DNA of 64,000 nt, taken from Lysobacterales bacterium. Its GTDB lineage: Bacteria > Pseudomonadota > Gammaproteobacteria > Xanthomonadales > Xanthomonadaceae. Shown one piece after another: positions 44,616 to 53,734 of the stretch. Every line of letters starts with the position of its first letter. The first letter of the stretch is position 1. The notes beneath the pieces were generated by a model. The model saw nothing but the letters and a program-made list of their open reading frames with translations. It did no database searches and was not told where the DNA came from. The stretch covers positions 310,001 through 374,000 of the forward strand of contig JADCRD010000003.1 of the NCBI GenBank assembly GCA_014946745.1. Direction: 5' to 3'. The translations under genes were made by a program, and so were the position numbers.

Positions 44616-45290
44616 CTAGATCATCCCTCTGGCCGCAAACGAGTAAGGCTCGCCTTCGCCCACGATGAAATGATCCAGCACGCGCACGTCGATCAAGGCG
44701 AGCGCGTCCTGCAGTCGGCGGGTGATCTGGCGGTCTGCCGCCGAAGGTTCAGCGACCCCGCTGGGATGGTTGTGGCCGAAGATCACGGCGGCGGCGTTGT
44801 GGGCGAGACAGCGCCGCACCACCTCGCGCGGATGCACTTCCGAACCGTCGATGGTGCCGCGGAAGAGCTCTTCGAAGGCCAGCATGCGGTGGCGGCTGTC
44901 GAGGAACATGCAGGCGAAGACCTCGTGTGGTGCACGCTGCAGGCGCTGGCGGAACAGCAGGCCAGCGCTGCGCTCGTCGCTGATGGCGGGGCCGCGCTGA
45001 AGCTGTGCACTCAAGCAGCGCGCGCCGAGCTCGTGCGCCGCCAGCAGCAGGGCGACCCGTGCCGGGCCCAGGCCACGTTCGCGCAGCAGGGCCTCCGAGC
45101 CCAGCGAAGCCAGCGCCGCGAGGCCGCCGTGGCGGGCGATCAGGCCCCGGGCGCAGCCCACGGCATCCTCGCCAGCGGTGCCCGAGCCCAGGAACAGGGC
45201 CAGCAGCTCGGCGTCGCCCAGGGCTTGAGCGCCGCGCTTCAACAGCTTCTCGCGGGGGCGCTCGGCCTCCGGCCAATGACGGATCGACAT
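44616..45290 (-). CDS. radC: RadC-family JAB/MPN protein
   Basis: 224 aa from the ATG at 45290, the standard RadC length; the upstream extension overlaps the divergent coaBC promoter and is rejected. N-terminal helix-hairpin-helix-like part (REKLLKRGAQALGDAELLALFL, LLRERGLGPARVALLLAAHEL). C-terminal JAMM metalloprotease-like domain with FGHNHPSGVAEPSAADRQIT (H-x-H...S...D zinc motif) and the E in the LAFEELFRGTID strand. Its biochemical role is unsettled despite the DNA-repair name. Divergent from coaBC, the usual arrangement in gammaproteobacteria. Confidence 0.93.
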   Translation of the reverse strand: MSIRHWPEAERPREKLLKRGAQALGDAELLALFLGSGTAGEDAVGCARGLIARHGGLAALASLGSEALLRERGLGPARVALLLAAHELGARCLSAQLQRGPAISDERSAGLLFRQRLQRAPHEVFACMFLDSRHRMLAFEELFRGTIDGSEVHPREVVRRCLAHNAAAVIFGHNHPSGVAEPSAADRQITRRLQDALALIDVRVLDHFIVGEGEPYSFAARGMI

Positions 45291-45408
45291 ACGGGCGTGG
45301 TCCTGCAGCGAATCAGGCCAGCGTGCCGAGAGGAGGCCTGTTCCGCCTGCCGGAGAGCCCGGCCCTTTCGGGTAATCTATCGGCCGTTTTCGGGGTAGGA
45401 CTTTTCCT

Positions 45409-46620
45409 GTGACCGCAGCTCCCTCCGCGCGGCGCATTCTTCTGGGCGTTTCTGGCGGCATCGCCGCCTACAAGTCGGCCGAGCTGGTGCGCTTGCTGCG
45501 TGCCGGCGGCGCCGAAGTGCAGGTGGTGATGACCGCCAGCGCCCGTCACTTCATCGGCCCCTTGACCCTGCAGGCGCTGTCGGGGAACCCGGTCCGCGAT
45601 TCGCTCTGGGATGCCGCCGCCGAGGCCGCGATGGGGCACATCGAGCTGGCCCGCTGGGCCGATCTGATCCTGCTGGCGCCGGCGACCGCTGACCTGCTGG
45701 CGCGCCTGGCGCAGGGGCGGGCGGACGACCTGCTGACCACGCTCTGCCTTGCGTCGGACCGCCCGCTTTGGGCGGCGCCGGCGATGAACCGACTGATGTG
45801 GGCGCACGCCGCCACACAGGCGAACATCGGGCTGCTGCGCGCACGCGGTGTGTGCGTGCTGGGTCCCGGCGTGGGTGCGCAGGCCTGCGGCGAGACGGGC
45901 GAGGGGCGGATGCTGGAGCCCGCCGACATCGCTGCCGCGGCCTTGGCGGAATTGGCGCCGCGCGTGCCCGGTCTCTCGGGCCGGCGCTTTCTCATCAATG
46001 CCGGACCCACCTACGAGGACATCGATCCCGTGCGCTTCCTGGGCAACCGCAGTTCGGGAAAGATGGGGTTCGCCCTGGCCGAAGCGGCGGCGGCCTCAGG
46101 CGCCGAGGTCACTCTGATCGCGGGCCCGGTGGTGCTGCCCACGCCCCCTGGCGTGCAGCGCATCAACGTGCGCTCTGCGGCGCAGATGCGCGAGGCCGTG
46201 CTGCAGCGGCTTGAAGGCATGGACGTGTTCATCGCGGCGGCTGCGGTCGCAGACTATCGGCCGCGCGAGTGCGCCGAGCAGAAGATCAAGAAGTCGGCCG
46301 ACACCTTCAACATCGACTGCGTGCGCAATCCGGACATCGTGGCCGAAGCCGCCGCGCGTCAGAATCGGCCGCTGGTGGTCGGCTTCGCTGCCGAAACCCG
46401 CGAGGTTGAAACCTATGCGCGGGACAAACTGGAACGAAAAGGGCTGGATCTGATCGCCGCCAACGATGTGGCCGCACCGGGTTTGGGCTTCGAGAGTGAG
46501 AGCAACGCGCTGACCGTGCTCTGGAAGGGCGGCCGCGCCCGCATCGAGACCGCGCCCAAGCCAGAAGTGGCCCGTCTTTTGCTGGAGATCATCGCGGAAC
46601 GCCTCGGAGGCCAGCGATGA
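45409..46620 (+). CDS. coaBC: Bifunctional phosphopantothenoylcysteine decarboxylase/synthase
   Basis: 403 aa, GTG start. CoaC flavoprotein half (1-~185): [41 protein letters not shown], active-site loop [10 protein letters not shown], and [12 protein letters not shown]. CoaB half (~190-403): [33 protein letters not shown] and [11 protein letters not shown], and the K-x-E end. It converts 4'-phosphopantothenate and cysteine (with CTP) to 4'-phosphopantetheine in CoA synthesis. The stop overlaps dut by 4 nt. Confidence 0.97.
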   Translation: MTAAPSARRILLGVSGGIAAYKSAELVRLLRAGGAEVQVVMTASARHFIGPLTLQALSGNPVRDSLWDAAAEAAMGHIELARWADLILLAPATADLLARLAQGRADDLLTTLCLASDRPLWAAPAMNRLMWAHAATQANIGLLRARGVCVLGPGVGAQACGETGEGRMLEPADIAAAALAELAPRVPGLSGRRFLINAGPTYEDIDPVRFLGNRSSGKMGFALAEAAAASGAEVTLIAGPVVLPTPPGVQRINVRSAAQMREAVLQRLEGMDVFIAAAAVADYRPRECAEQKIKKSADTFNIDCVRNPDIVAEAAARQNRPLVVGFAAETREVETYARDKLERKGLDLIAANDVAAPGLGFESESNALTVLWKGGRARIETAPKPEVARLLLEIIAERLGGQR

Positions 46621-47081
46621 GTGCACCGGTGCCGGTGGCGCTGCGGGTTCTGGACCCGCGCTTGGGGCGCGAGTTTCCGCTGCCGGAGTACGCGACCGCC
46701 GGCGCTGCCGGGCTGGATCTGCGCGCCATGATCGAGGCGCCGCTCCGCCTGCAGCCGGGTGAGTCGATGCTGGTGCCTTCGGGCATTGCGATACATTTGA
46801 ACGATCCGGGCCTGTGCGCTGTGGTGCTGCCGCGTTCGGGGCTGGGCCACAAGCAAGGCTTGGTGCTGGGCAATCTGGTGGGTCTGATCGACTCGGACTA
46901 TCAGGGCCCGCTGATGATCAGCCTGTGGAACCGCAGCGCGCAGACGTGTGAGGTCGCCCCCGGGGATCGCGTCGCGCAGCTGGTGGTAATGCCAGTGCAG
47001 CGGGTGACGCTGCAGCGCGTCGAGGCCTTCGAGGCCAGCGCGCGCGGCGAGGGCGGCTTCGGGCATACCGGGGTTCGTTGA
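46617..47081 (+). CDS. dut: dUTP diphosphatase
   Basis: 154 aa with all five trimeric dUTPase motifs: [34 protein letters not shown] and the C-terminal [10 protein letters not shown]. It hydrolyses dUTP to dUMP and pyrophosphate, keeping uracil out of DNA and feeding dTMP synthesis. It sits in the common coaBC-dut-algC order and overlaps coaBC by 4 nt. Confidence 0.97.
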   Translation: MSAPVPVALRVLDPRLGREFPLPEYATAGAAGLDLRAMIEAPLRLQPGESMLVPSGIAIHLNDPGLCAVVLPRSGLGHKQGLVLGNLVGLIDSDYQGPLMISLWNRSAQTCEVAPGDRVAQLVVMPVQRVTLQRVEAFEASARGEGGFGHTGVR

Positions 47082-47134
47082 GACGTTGGAAGCCTGGGCG
47101 AAGACGCTCACGGGCGCAGGGGAAGAACGGGGCG

Positions 47135-49462
47135 ATGACCAAGCGCAGGAAGAAGCAGAAGGAACCGATGCAGCTGCCGCCCGAGGTGCTGGCGCTGCGG
47201 CGGCCCGCCTATCTCGTGATCGCACTGCTGGCCCTGGTCGGCGGGCTTCTGATCATCTGGCAGGGCCTTGTTGCCTGGCAGAGCGATCGCGCCGGCCCAC
47301 GCCTCGAGACGCTGCGCGCCAGCCTGGCCACCACCATCAGCGATGACATCGCCGCCCGCATCCGCCGCATCGAGCGCGCCGTCAACGATCCGTACCTGCG
47401 CGCGGACCTCGCCGCAGGCGCCCTCGAATCTGCCAAGGAGCGGGCGGTGCGGGTCTGGAATGACGCGCCGAGTCTCACCGCTTACAGCGCCAAGCTGGAT
47501 GAGGTCTTCGAGCAGGACATCGCGGGTTTCGGCTACAGCCGCCTGCAGCTGTTGAATCGCGCCCGCGCCGGCAGCGTCCCGGTCGTCGGCCCGATCGGCC
47601 GCGGCAGCGATGTCGTGATGGGCATCGCCGCGCCCTCGATCGAAGACGGCCGGGTGCTGGGAGTGATCCTTGCCGAGTTCCCGGTGCAGTCCTACATCGA
47701 CACCGTTCGCAACGCCGACCTGCCCGGCGGCTATCTCGACCTACGCACCGACGCTGGCATCCTGGTCAGCAGCGGAAACGCGAGCCTCGCCGCGGATGCC
47801 CACGGCGTGCCGATCGAGGACAGTGGACTGCTGATGGGCATCGCCGCGCCGCCCGTGGTGACCTTGATTCCCTACGACCCGAGCATGCAGATGGGTCTCG
47901 GCATGATCGCCATCCTGCTCGGCGTGCTGCTGGTCTGGCAGCTGCGCCGCGACCCCGCGTTTCACGCCGCCCCCGTTCGCGCTGACGAGCCGACCTTTGC
48001 GCAGACCCTGGCGCAGCAGCCCAAGGTCGAGTCGAAGCCGAGCCCCGCCGCCGCCTCTGCGACCGCGCCGAAGGGGCGCGCGAACGTCAACGTCGACCGC
48101 TCGATCTTTCGCGCCTACGACATTCGGGGCGTGGTCGGAAAAAGTCTGGATGAAGGCGTTGCGCGTCTGATCGGCCAGGCCGTCGGCAGCCTCATGGCCG
48201 AGCAGGGCTTGCGCGAGATCGTGGTGGGCCGGGACGGCCGTCTGTCGGGTCCCGTTCTGTCGGAAGCCCTGATCGAAGGCCTGCGCGCAGCCGGACGCGA
48301 TGTCATCGACATCGGCATGGCGCCCACCCCGGTGGTGTATTTCGGCGCCTTCCAGCTCAATACCGGCTGCTGCATCGCGCTGACGGGCAGCCACAACCCG
48401 CCGGACTACAACGGCTTCAAGATCGTCGTCGGCGGTGAGACCCTGCACGGCGGGGCCATCCAGGATCTCTACGGGCGCATCGCCGAAGGCCGCCTCAACG
48501 ACGGCGGCAACGGCGGTCTGCAGCAGTTCGACATCCTCGACGACTACGTCTCGCGAATCAGCGGCGATGTCCAGCTGGAACGCCGCCTGCGCGTCGTCGT
48601 CGACTGCGGCAACGGCGTCGCCGGCGTGATAGCGCCGGCGGTGCTGGAGGCAATCGGCTGCGAGGTCGAGCCGCTCTACTGCGATGTCGACGGGCACTTT
48701 CCCAATCACCATCCGGACCCGTCGGAGCCAGAGAACCTGCGTGACCTCACGATGATGGTCAAGCGGCTCGGGTTCGATCTGGGAATCGCATTCGACGGCG
48801 ACGGCGACCGCCTGGGCGTGGTCAGCGCCGACGGCGAGAACATCTTCCCCGATCGCCTGCTGATGCTGTTCGCCCAGGACGTGCTGAGCCGTAACCCGGG
48901 CGCTGCGATCATCTATGACGTCAAGTGCACGGGGCACCTCGCCGGACACGTGCTGCGCAATGGCGGCAGCCCGATCATGTGGAAGACCGGCCACTCGCTG
49001 ATCAAGGCCAAGATGCGCGAGACCGAGGCCGAGCTGGCCGGCGAGATGAGCGGCCATTTCTTCTTCCGCGAACGCTGGTTCGGCTTCGACGACGGCATCT
49101 ACTCGGCAGCGCGTCTTCTTGAAATCCTCGCGGCGGATGGCCGCGAACCGGCCGAGGTGTTCGCCGAGTTGCCCAAGGGCGTTTCCACGCCCGAACTCAA
49201 GGTCAAGATGGAAGAGGGCGCGCACTACGCCTACATGGAGAGGTTCGCGCAGCGCGCGCGCTTCGAGGGCGCGAAGATCGCCACCATCGACGGCATCCGC
49301 GCCGACTGGACGGACGGGTGGGGCCTGGTGCGCTGTTCCAACACCACGCCCTGCCTTGTGCTGCGCTTCGATGCCGACAACGAGTCGGCGCTCGCACGCA
49401 TCAAGGAGGCCTTCCGCGAACAGCTGCTGGCCGTGGATGCCGGGCTCAAGCTGCCGTTCTGA
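47135..49462 (+). CDS. algC: Phosphomannomutase/phosphoglucomutase with N-terminal membrane sensor extension
   Basis: 775 aa from the ATG at 47135; a TTG at 47078 is less likely. Residues 1-~320 are an extension: a basic N-tail, helix ~25-47 (YLVIALLALVGGLLII), a periplasmic PAS/dCache-like region with helix ERAVRVWNDAPSL and strands RVLGVILAEFPVQSY, a second helix ~255-275 (MGLGMIAILLGVLLVWQL) and a Pro/Ala linker. The mutase (~325-775) has RAYDIRGVVG, catalytic S419 in TGSHNPPDYNG, the metal loop DGDGDRLG, a GEMSGHFFF sugar-binding loop and the phosphate-binding tail RCSNTTP. It interconverts hexose-6- and 1-phosphates for LPS and exopolysaccharide. The membrane anchoring may couple flux to an envelope signal (inferred). 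Confidence 0.93.
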   Translation: MTKRRKKQKEPMQLPPEVLALRRPAYLVIALLALVGGLLIIWQGLVAWQSDRAGPRLETLRASLATTISDDIAARIRRIERAVNDPYLRADLAAGALESAKERAVRVWNDAPSLTAYSAKLDEVFEQDIAGFGYSRLQLLNRARAGSVPVVGPIGRGSDVVMGIAAPSIEDGRVLGVILAEFPVQSYIDTVRNADLPGGYLDLRTDAGILVSSGNASLAADAHGVPIEDSGLLMGIAAPPVVTLIPYDPSMQMGLGMIAILLGVLLVWQLRRDPAFHAAPVRADEPTFAQTLAQQPKVESKPSPAAASATAPKGRANVNVDRSIFRAYDIRGVVGKSLDEGVARLIGQAVGSLMAEQGLREIVVGRDGRLSGPVLSEALIEGLRAAGRDVIDIGMAPTPVVYFGAFQLNTGCCIALTGSHNPPDYNGFKIVVGGETLHGGAIQDLYGRIAEGRLNDGGNGGLQQFDILDDYVSRISGDVQLERRLRVVVDCGNGVAGVIAPAVLEAIGCEVEPLYCDVDGHFPNHHPDPSEPENLRDLTMMVKRLGFDLGIAFDGDGDRLGVVSADGENIFPDRLLMLFAQDVLSRNPGAAIIYDVKCTGHLAGHVLRNGGSPIMWKTGHSLIKAKMRETEAELAGEMSGHFFFRERWFGFDDGIYSAARLLEILAADGREPAEVFAELPKGVSTPELKVKMEEGAHYAYMERFAQRARFEGAKIATIDGIRADWTDGWGLVRCSNTTPCLVLRFDADNESALARIKEAFREQLLAVDAGLKLPF

Positions 49463-49662
49463 TTTCGCGATCGCCCTCGAAGGGTGATGTCTTCGGGACG
49501 GGGCCGTCGCGTCCCAGGAATCCAGTGCCGCGGCCGCCGTGCGCCCAGCGACGTCAGGGCGGGCACGGGTTCGGGTTGGGAGTTCCGGGCCCCGGTAGCG
49601 CCAGTGCCCGGGCGCTTGTGTCCGTCGACACCTTTGTCGCGCGCCGTCGCGGCTGCGCGCGC

Positions 49663-49688
49663 GGATCTAGCACTTGCGTGTTGGGTCC
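49663..49688. repeat. GATCNAGCAC palindrome, copy 3
   Basis: GGATCTAGCAC-TTGC-GTGTTGGGTCC, a more decayed relative of the palindromes at 11862 and 44507. Confidence 0.45.
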
Positions 49689-49919
49689 AGCGGAAGCAAG
49701 TCCTGCGACGCCGGACTCGCGACCACGGATCCAATGCTGCCTGGACTTGATCCGTGTTGCCTTGCACTCGCGACGCCCTGTCGGGGCAACAGGCAGGCCG
49801 ATCGCGTGCCTGCCTGAGCGCAGCGCTGGCCCGCTGGCCTCGACGTTGGGGCCTGTCAGCGTCTCCTCCAGGCGTTTCGACTTCGATCTTGCAGACACGC
49901 GCGCGCTGCTCCGAGGCCC

Positions 49920-49958
49920 AAAAAACCGGGGCCGGACGATGCACGTCCGGCCCCGGTA
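49920..49958 (-). terminator. Rho-independent terminator of the S8 protease gene
   Basis: On the minus strand: a 14-bp perfect stem (ACCGGGGCCGGACG and complement) with a 5-nt loop, followed by seven T. It lies about 50 bp past the protease stop. Confidence 0.92.
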
Positions 49959-50009
49959 GTGGCGCAGCAGCGGTCGCGAGCCGAGGGTGGCGGTCCGGCC
50001 CGCATCCCC

Positions 50010-53000
50010 TTATCGCTGGGGCGTCGCCTCGAACCCGTTCTTGAAGACATCGGGCGCCACAGCGGGAGCCGCTGGCAGCAGGCACCAGCTGACCAGCTGT
50101 CCGGTGTCTTCGCCCGCGTTGTCCGAAACCCGCAGCGACCACTGGCCCGAAAGCTCCGTGCCGGCGAAGGCGGCCAGCGGAGTGGCCGGGGTGTACTCCG
50201 CGCCAGCGGTGTAGGCCGGGGTGCTCGCCGTGCAGTTGGTCTGCACGCTGAGCGGCGCGCCATCGGCAAGGATCACATCCATGTTGTCGCCACTGCACCG
50301 GCTCGCGCCGGGCCGATTCATCAGCTCCACCGTGGTCGTGCCCTTGCTCAGCCACACGCGCAGGTCGCCGATGTAGCTGTGGTCGATCTTCAGCCCCAGC
50401 CGCAGAGCGCCGAGTGCGCCAGTGTTGGTGACGTTGAGCAGCGAAGTCGCCCCCGTGGTGTTGCTGTCCGGAATGCTGAGCGCGGGCTCACTGCAGATCA
50501 TGTTGCTGGTGGTGAAGCTGCGCACCGCCGAGGCATCGCCTGCGCCGCAGCGGTTGCTGGCCGCGACGCGCCAGTAGAACTGGGTGCTTGATGCCAGCGC
50601 TGTGGTGGGTCTGTAGCTGGTGCCTGCCTGGGTGACATCGACCAAGGGACTGGTGAACTGCGGATTGTTCGCGATCTGAACGCGATAGCCGGTGGCGCCG
50701 GGGATCGCATCCCAGCTCAGGTTCGGCCGCAGCGTTAGGTTCACCGCCGCGTCTGCGGGTGAGGCCAGACCCACAGCGACGGGGGGTTCTGCGTCCACCG
50801 CCACGCTGATCGTCCGGCTCTTGCTGGCAGCGGGAAAGCCCGGGCCGCTGGTGCTGGCGGTGATGTCAAAGCTGAGGCTGCCGGCCGGCAGCGTGCCCGT
50901 ATTGGTAATCGACAGCACGCTGGCCGCTGCGGGATTGGTGGGCACCACAGGGTTGACCGAGAAGCTGCCGCTCAGGCCCGCCGGCAAGCCGGAGTGGCTG
51001 AGCGTGACCGGATCATTGAAGCCTACGAACGCCCTGGCGCCGATGCTCACGCTGAGGGGATCGCCCGCGCAGATGCCAGCCGCCTGGGCGTTGGCCTGGA
51101 GAACAAAGTCGGGCTCGAACACCCCCGTCAACTTGCCGGTCGCGGTCAGCGCGAAGGGCTGGGGACCCTGTGCGACCTGGATGCCGCGCACCCGCACGAT
51201 GTAGCTGCCGGTGACGGGTGTGGGCAGCTCGATGCTGTGCACGTTGTTGCGATCGTCGTAGTTGACCGTTGTGGTATCGACGACCGGGTTGGGATTGGTC
51301 AGGCCGCCGTCGGCCGGCAGCTTCTGCGTCCAGACTTGACCGTCGGGGGCTTGTACCTCCAGACGCAGCTGGTTCACCCCGTGCGGATTGGCGTTCACGA
51401 GGGCCGGCGCGTCGTGCCAGGCCAATGTCACGATCAGCGGAGCGCCCGCTTCGACCGAGAGGGTCTCGCTGAAAACGGCGTTCGTCTCAAGGCCTGCGGT
51501 GTTGTCCTCCAGCCACAGCTGGCGTGTGTCGGCATCGAAGTAGAGGCTGTTGCCGAGATTGACGCGGCCCCAGCCTTGCGACTGGCTCGGCGCGCCGCCT
51601 GTCGTGCCGGTGCCGGTGATCTCCTGCGCACCGTTGATCATGATCGCCTTGATCAGCGCCGCGGACGGTGTCGGCAGCGCGTGGTCAGGGTTCTCGACGC
51701 CAGTTGGGTAGAAGCCGCGCTGCAGATACTCGCGCACAAGGGCTGACAGGCCGGCGGCGGTGGGCGTGGCCATGGAGGTTCCACTCATGGTGGTGGTGCC
51801 ACACGCGGTCACGGACGCCGAAACGATGCTTCCCCCCTGCGCCGTCATGTCGGGTTTCACTCGACGGTCCACGGTCGGTCCGCGCGAGGAGAAGTTGGAC
51901 ATGCTGTTGCCCGATGCGCCTCGACTGTTGCTGCCGATCGAAAACACATTCTTGGCGTTGCCGGGCGAGCCGACATCGGCGCCGGGGCCGCAGCCCGTAC
52001 TGCCGCCCAGCCCGCCGCTGTTGCCGGCTGCGACCAGCAGCGCGAGCTGCGGGTGCTGCCAGACGACGGCGTCAGCGTCGCGGGTGAAGCTGTCGTACTG
52101 CACCAGGCAGTTGGCGATGCACTGATTGTTCGCGTTGCGACAGCCGCCGCCCCAGGAGTTGCTGTGCGTCCGGGCCCCGTTCTGGTAGGCCACCTGCGCC
52201 GCGTGGAAAATGGTTCCACCGAGATCGTTCAGGTACTCAAGGCTGGGGCCCAACTCCTGGGACACCAGCTTGGCGCCGGGCGCGGTGCCGTCGAGGTCGG
52301 TCAGGCCGCCCGGGCTGCTGCGAGCGCTGCAGTCGACGGCGCCGGTGGCGGGATTGTTGCCGGCGATGCTGGCGAACACATGAGTGCCGTGACCGTCGCC
52401 GTCAGCGGGGCCACCGGAGGTGCTCCCACCCCATTTGTAGTGCGCACCGATCTTTCGATGGGCGAAGTTGGCAGCGACCGGCGAGCAGTTCGTGCCGGTG
52501 GCGCACACCGAGATGACCGGCTGGCCGAAGTTCGTGTCCGCGAAGGAACAGTGGCTGGCATGCAAGCCCGTGTCGGCAGCGCCGATGATCTGGCCGCAGC
52601 CGAACAGGCCGTTCTCAAAGGCAGGCATCGAGCCGGCAAGCGGCGTCTGTCTGCCGCTCTGATGCAGCCAACCGGCCTGGGAGTTCGACAGGCGCATGGG
52701 CCAGCGCAGGCTGATGGTGGCCACGTCGGGATTCTGGGCGAGCTGGGTCACGGCTTCAGCGAGGCTGCTGCGCTCGAAGCTGAACACCACGCGCTCGTGA
52801 TCGAAGGCCTTTTCGGTGCGTTGATACTCCAAGCCCGGCGCAGCACGCAGGGCGCCGCGGCTGCGGCTGGCATCCACTCCGGGCTGCAGGGCCACGCTGA
52901 GCTGTTCGATGCCGGCCTCGCCCGAGATGGAGACGCCCTTGCCGCCATGGAGCGCCAGGGCGAGGTCATTGGCGAGGTTGACGTCGACCTTCCACACCGG

Positions 53001-53351
53001 CAGGTAGGGGCCGGTCCAGAGCACGCCCGGCTGCCCCTTCACCCGGCCCTCGGTGGCGGCGTCCATGCGCACGAGATACGCGTAGTGCGGCGCGTAGCCC
53101 AGGATCTGTACGCCCTGGGCTTCCAGCGCGCGGCGCTGCTCGGCGCGGATCGGCGCATCGAACTTGACGATGCGGAACGTTGAGTCCTGCTCGGCGCGGC
53201 CCAGCGGGCGCAGCGCCTCATGGGCGAGCTTCAGCTCACCTGTACACACATCGAGCGTGGCGGCATCGAACGACACCTGACAGCGTTTGCCGTCCTCGGC
53301 GGCAGCGCAGGTCAGCGGAAGCAGAAGCAGGCCTGGAATCCAGAAGCGCAT
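50010..53351 (-). CDS. Secreted subtilisin-like (S8) serine protease with P-domain
   Basis: 1113 aa from the ATG at 53351, which opens a signal peptide (RFWIPGLLLLPLTCAAA); the longer reading was rejected. A ~200-residue propeptide-like region precedes the catalytic domain: D260 in GAADTGLHASH, H321 in DGHGTHVFAS, N in VAAGNSGG, S526 in SGTSMATP. Several cysteines suggest disulfides. After it come beta-sandwich regions (~650-760, 770-870), a fibronectin-III-like module (~875-970, TLRPNLSWDAIPGATGYRVQIA) and a proprotein-convertase P domain (~985-1095, SYIGDLRVWLSKG, SGQWSLRVSDNAGEDTG). The tail ends DVFKNGFEATPQR. Exported, probably by type II secretion; the role is extracellular protein breakdown. 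Confidence 0.93.
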   Translation of the reverse strand: MRFWIPGLLLLPLTCAAAEDGKRCQVSFDAATLDVCTGELKLAHEALRPLGRAEQDSTFRIVKFDAPIRAEQRRALEAQGVQILGYAPHYAYLVRMDAATEGRVKGQPGVLWTGPYLPVWKVDVNLANDLALALHGGKGVSISGEAGIEQLSVALQPGVDASRSRGALRAAPGLEYQRTEKAFDHERVVFSFERSSLAEAVTQLAQNPDVATISLRWPMRLSNSQAGWLHQSGRQTPLAGSMPAFENGLFGCGQIIGAADTGLHASHCSFADTNFGQPVISVCATGTNCSPVAANFAHRKIGAHYKWGGSTSGGPADGDGHGTHVFASIAGNNPATGAVDCSARSSPGGLTDLDGTAPGAKLVSQELGPSLEYLNDLGGTIFHAAQVAYQNGARTHSNSWGGGCRNANNQCIANCLVQYDSFTRDADAVVWQHPQLALLVAAGNSGGLGGSTGCGPGADVGSPGNAKNVFSIGSNSRGASGNSMSNFSSRGPTVDRRVKPDMTAQGGSIVSASVTACGTTTMSGTSMATPTAAGLSALVREYLQRGFYPTGVENPDHALPTPSAALIKAIMINGAQEITGTGTTGGAPSQSQGWGRVNLGNSLYFDADTRQLWLEDNTAGLETNAVFSETLSVEAGAPLIVTLAWHDAPALVNANPHGVNQLRLEVQAPDGQVWTQKLPADGGLTNPNPVVDTTTVNYDDRNNVHSIELPTPVTGSYIVRVRGIQVAQGPQPFALTATGKLTGVFEPDFVLQANAQAAGICAGDPLSVSIGARAFVGFNDPVTLSHSGLPAGLSGSFSVNPVVPTNPAAASVLSITNTGTLPAGSLSFDITASTSGPGFPAASKSRTISVAVDAEPPVAVGLASPADAAVNLTLRPNLSWDAIPGATGYRVQIANNPQFTSPLVDVTQAGTSYRPTTALASSTQFYWRVAASNRCGAGDASAVRSFTTSNMICSEPALSIPDSNTTGATSLLNVTNTGALGALRLGLKIDHSYIGDLRVWLSKGTTTVELMNRPGASRCSGDNMDVILADGAPLSVQTNCTASTPAYTAGAEYTPATPLAAFAGTELSGQWSLRVSDNAGEDTGQLVSWCLLPAAPAVAPDVFKNGFEATPQR

Positions 53352-53734
53352 CGTTTTTTCATCCCCGGCCGGACGGTGCCGGCCCCTTTGGTGTCGCGGT
53401 GGCGAGTCGTGCGAACTGCACGTGCAGGCGCCAAAGTCGCGACGCCGCACGCGGCAGGCGTTGCGAAACGCAAGGAGCGTTCGATCCGACGGAGGGCCCT
53501 GCGCTGGCGCGGGCGGGCGCGTTCTACGCGCCGCCGACCGGGCTCCCCCACGGACCCCGGCTGCGAGCGGTGAGAATAGCAGCGCTCGCTTTCACTGGCA
53601 CTTCACGACAGGTTGCAGGAAGCGTGGTCCGGGAGACGTAGGCTGCGGGGGTGGGCCCACTGCGGGGGCCGTGCCACCCCCTGCTATCCTGCCCCGCCTT
53701 GAAGGCGGCCCCAGCGCCAGGACCGTAGCGCCCC
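53352..53734. other. Divergent promoter region of the S8 protease and waaA
   Basis: 383 bp. A T-rich stretch (GTTTTTTC at 53352-53359) lies just upstream of the protease start on its coding side as A-rich sequence. I cannot assign -35/-10 boxes with confidence, and no gene is supported. Confidence 0.5.

Larger units (their letters stand above)
49463..50009. other. Gap between algC and the S8 protease, no supported gene
   Basis: 547 bp. Several ORFs cross it but are Arg/Pro/Ser-rich noise. It contains the third GATCNAGCAC-type palindrome (49663-49688) and the terminator of the protease (49920-49958). No terminator for algC itself is obvious. Confidence 0.6.
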
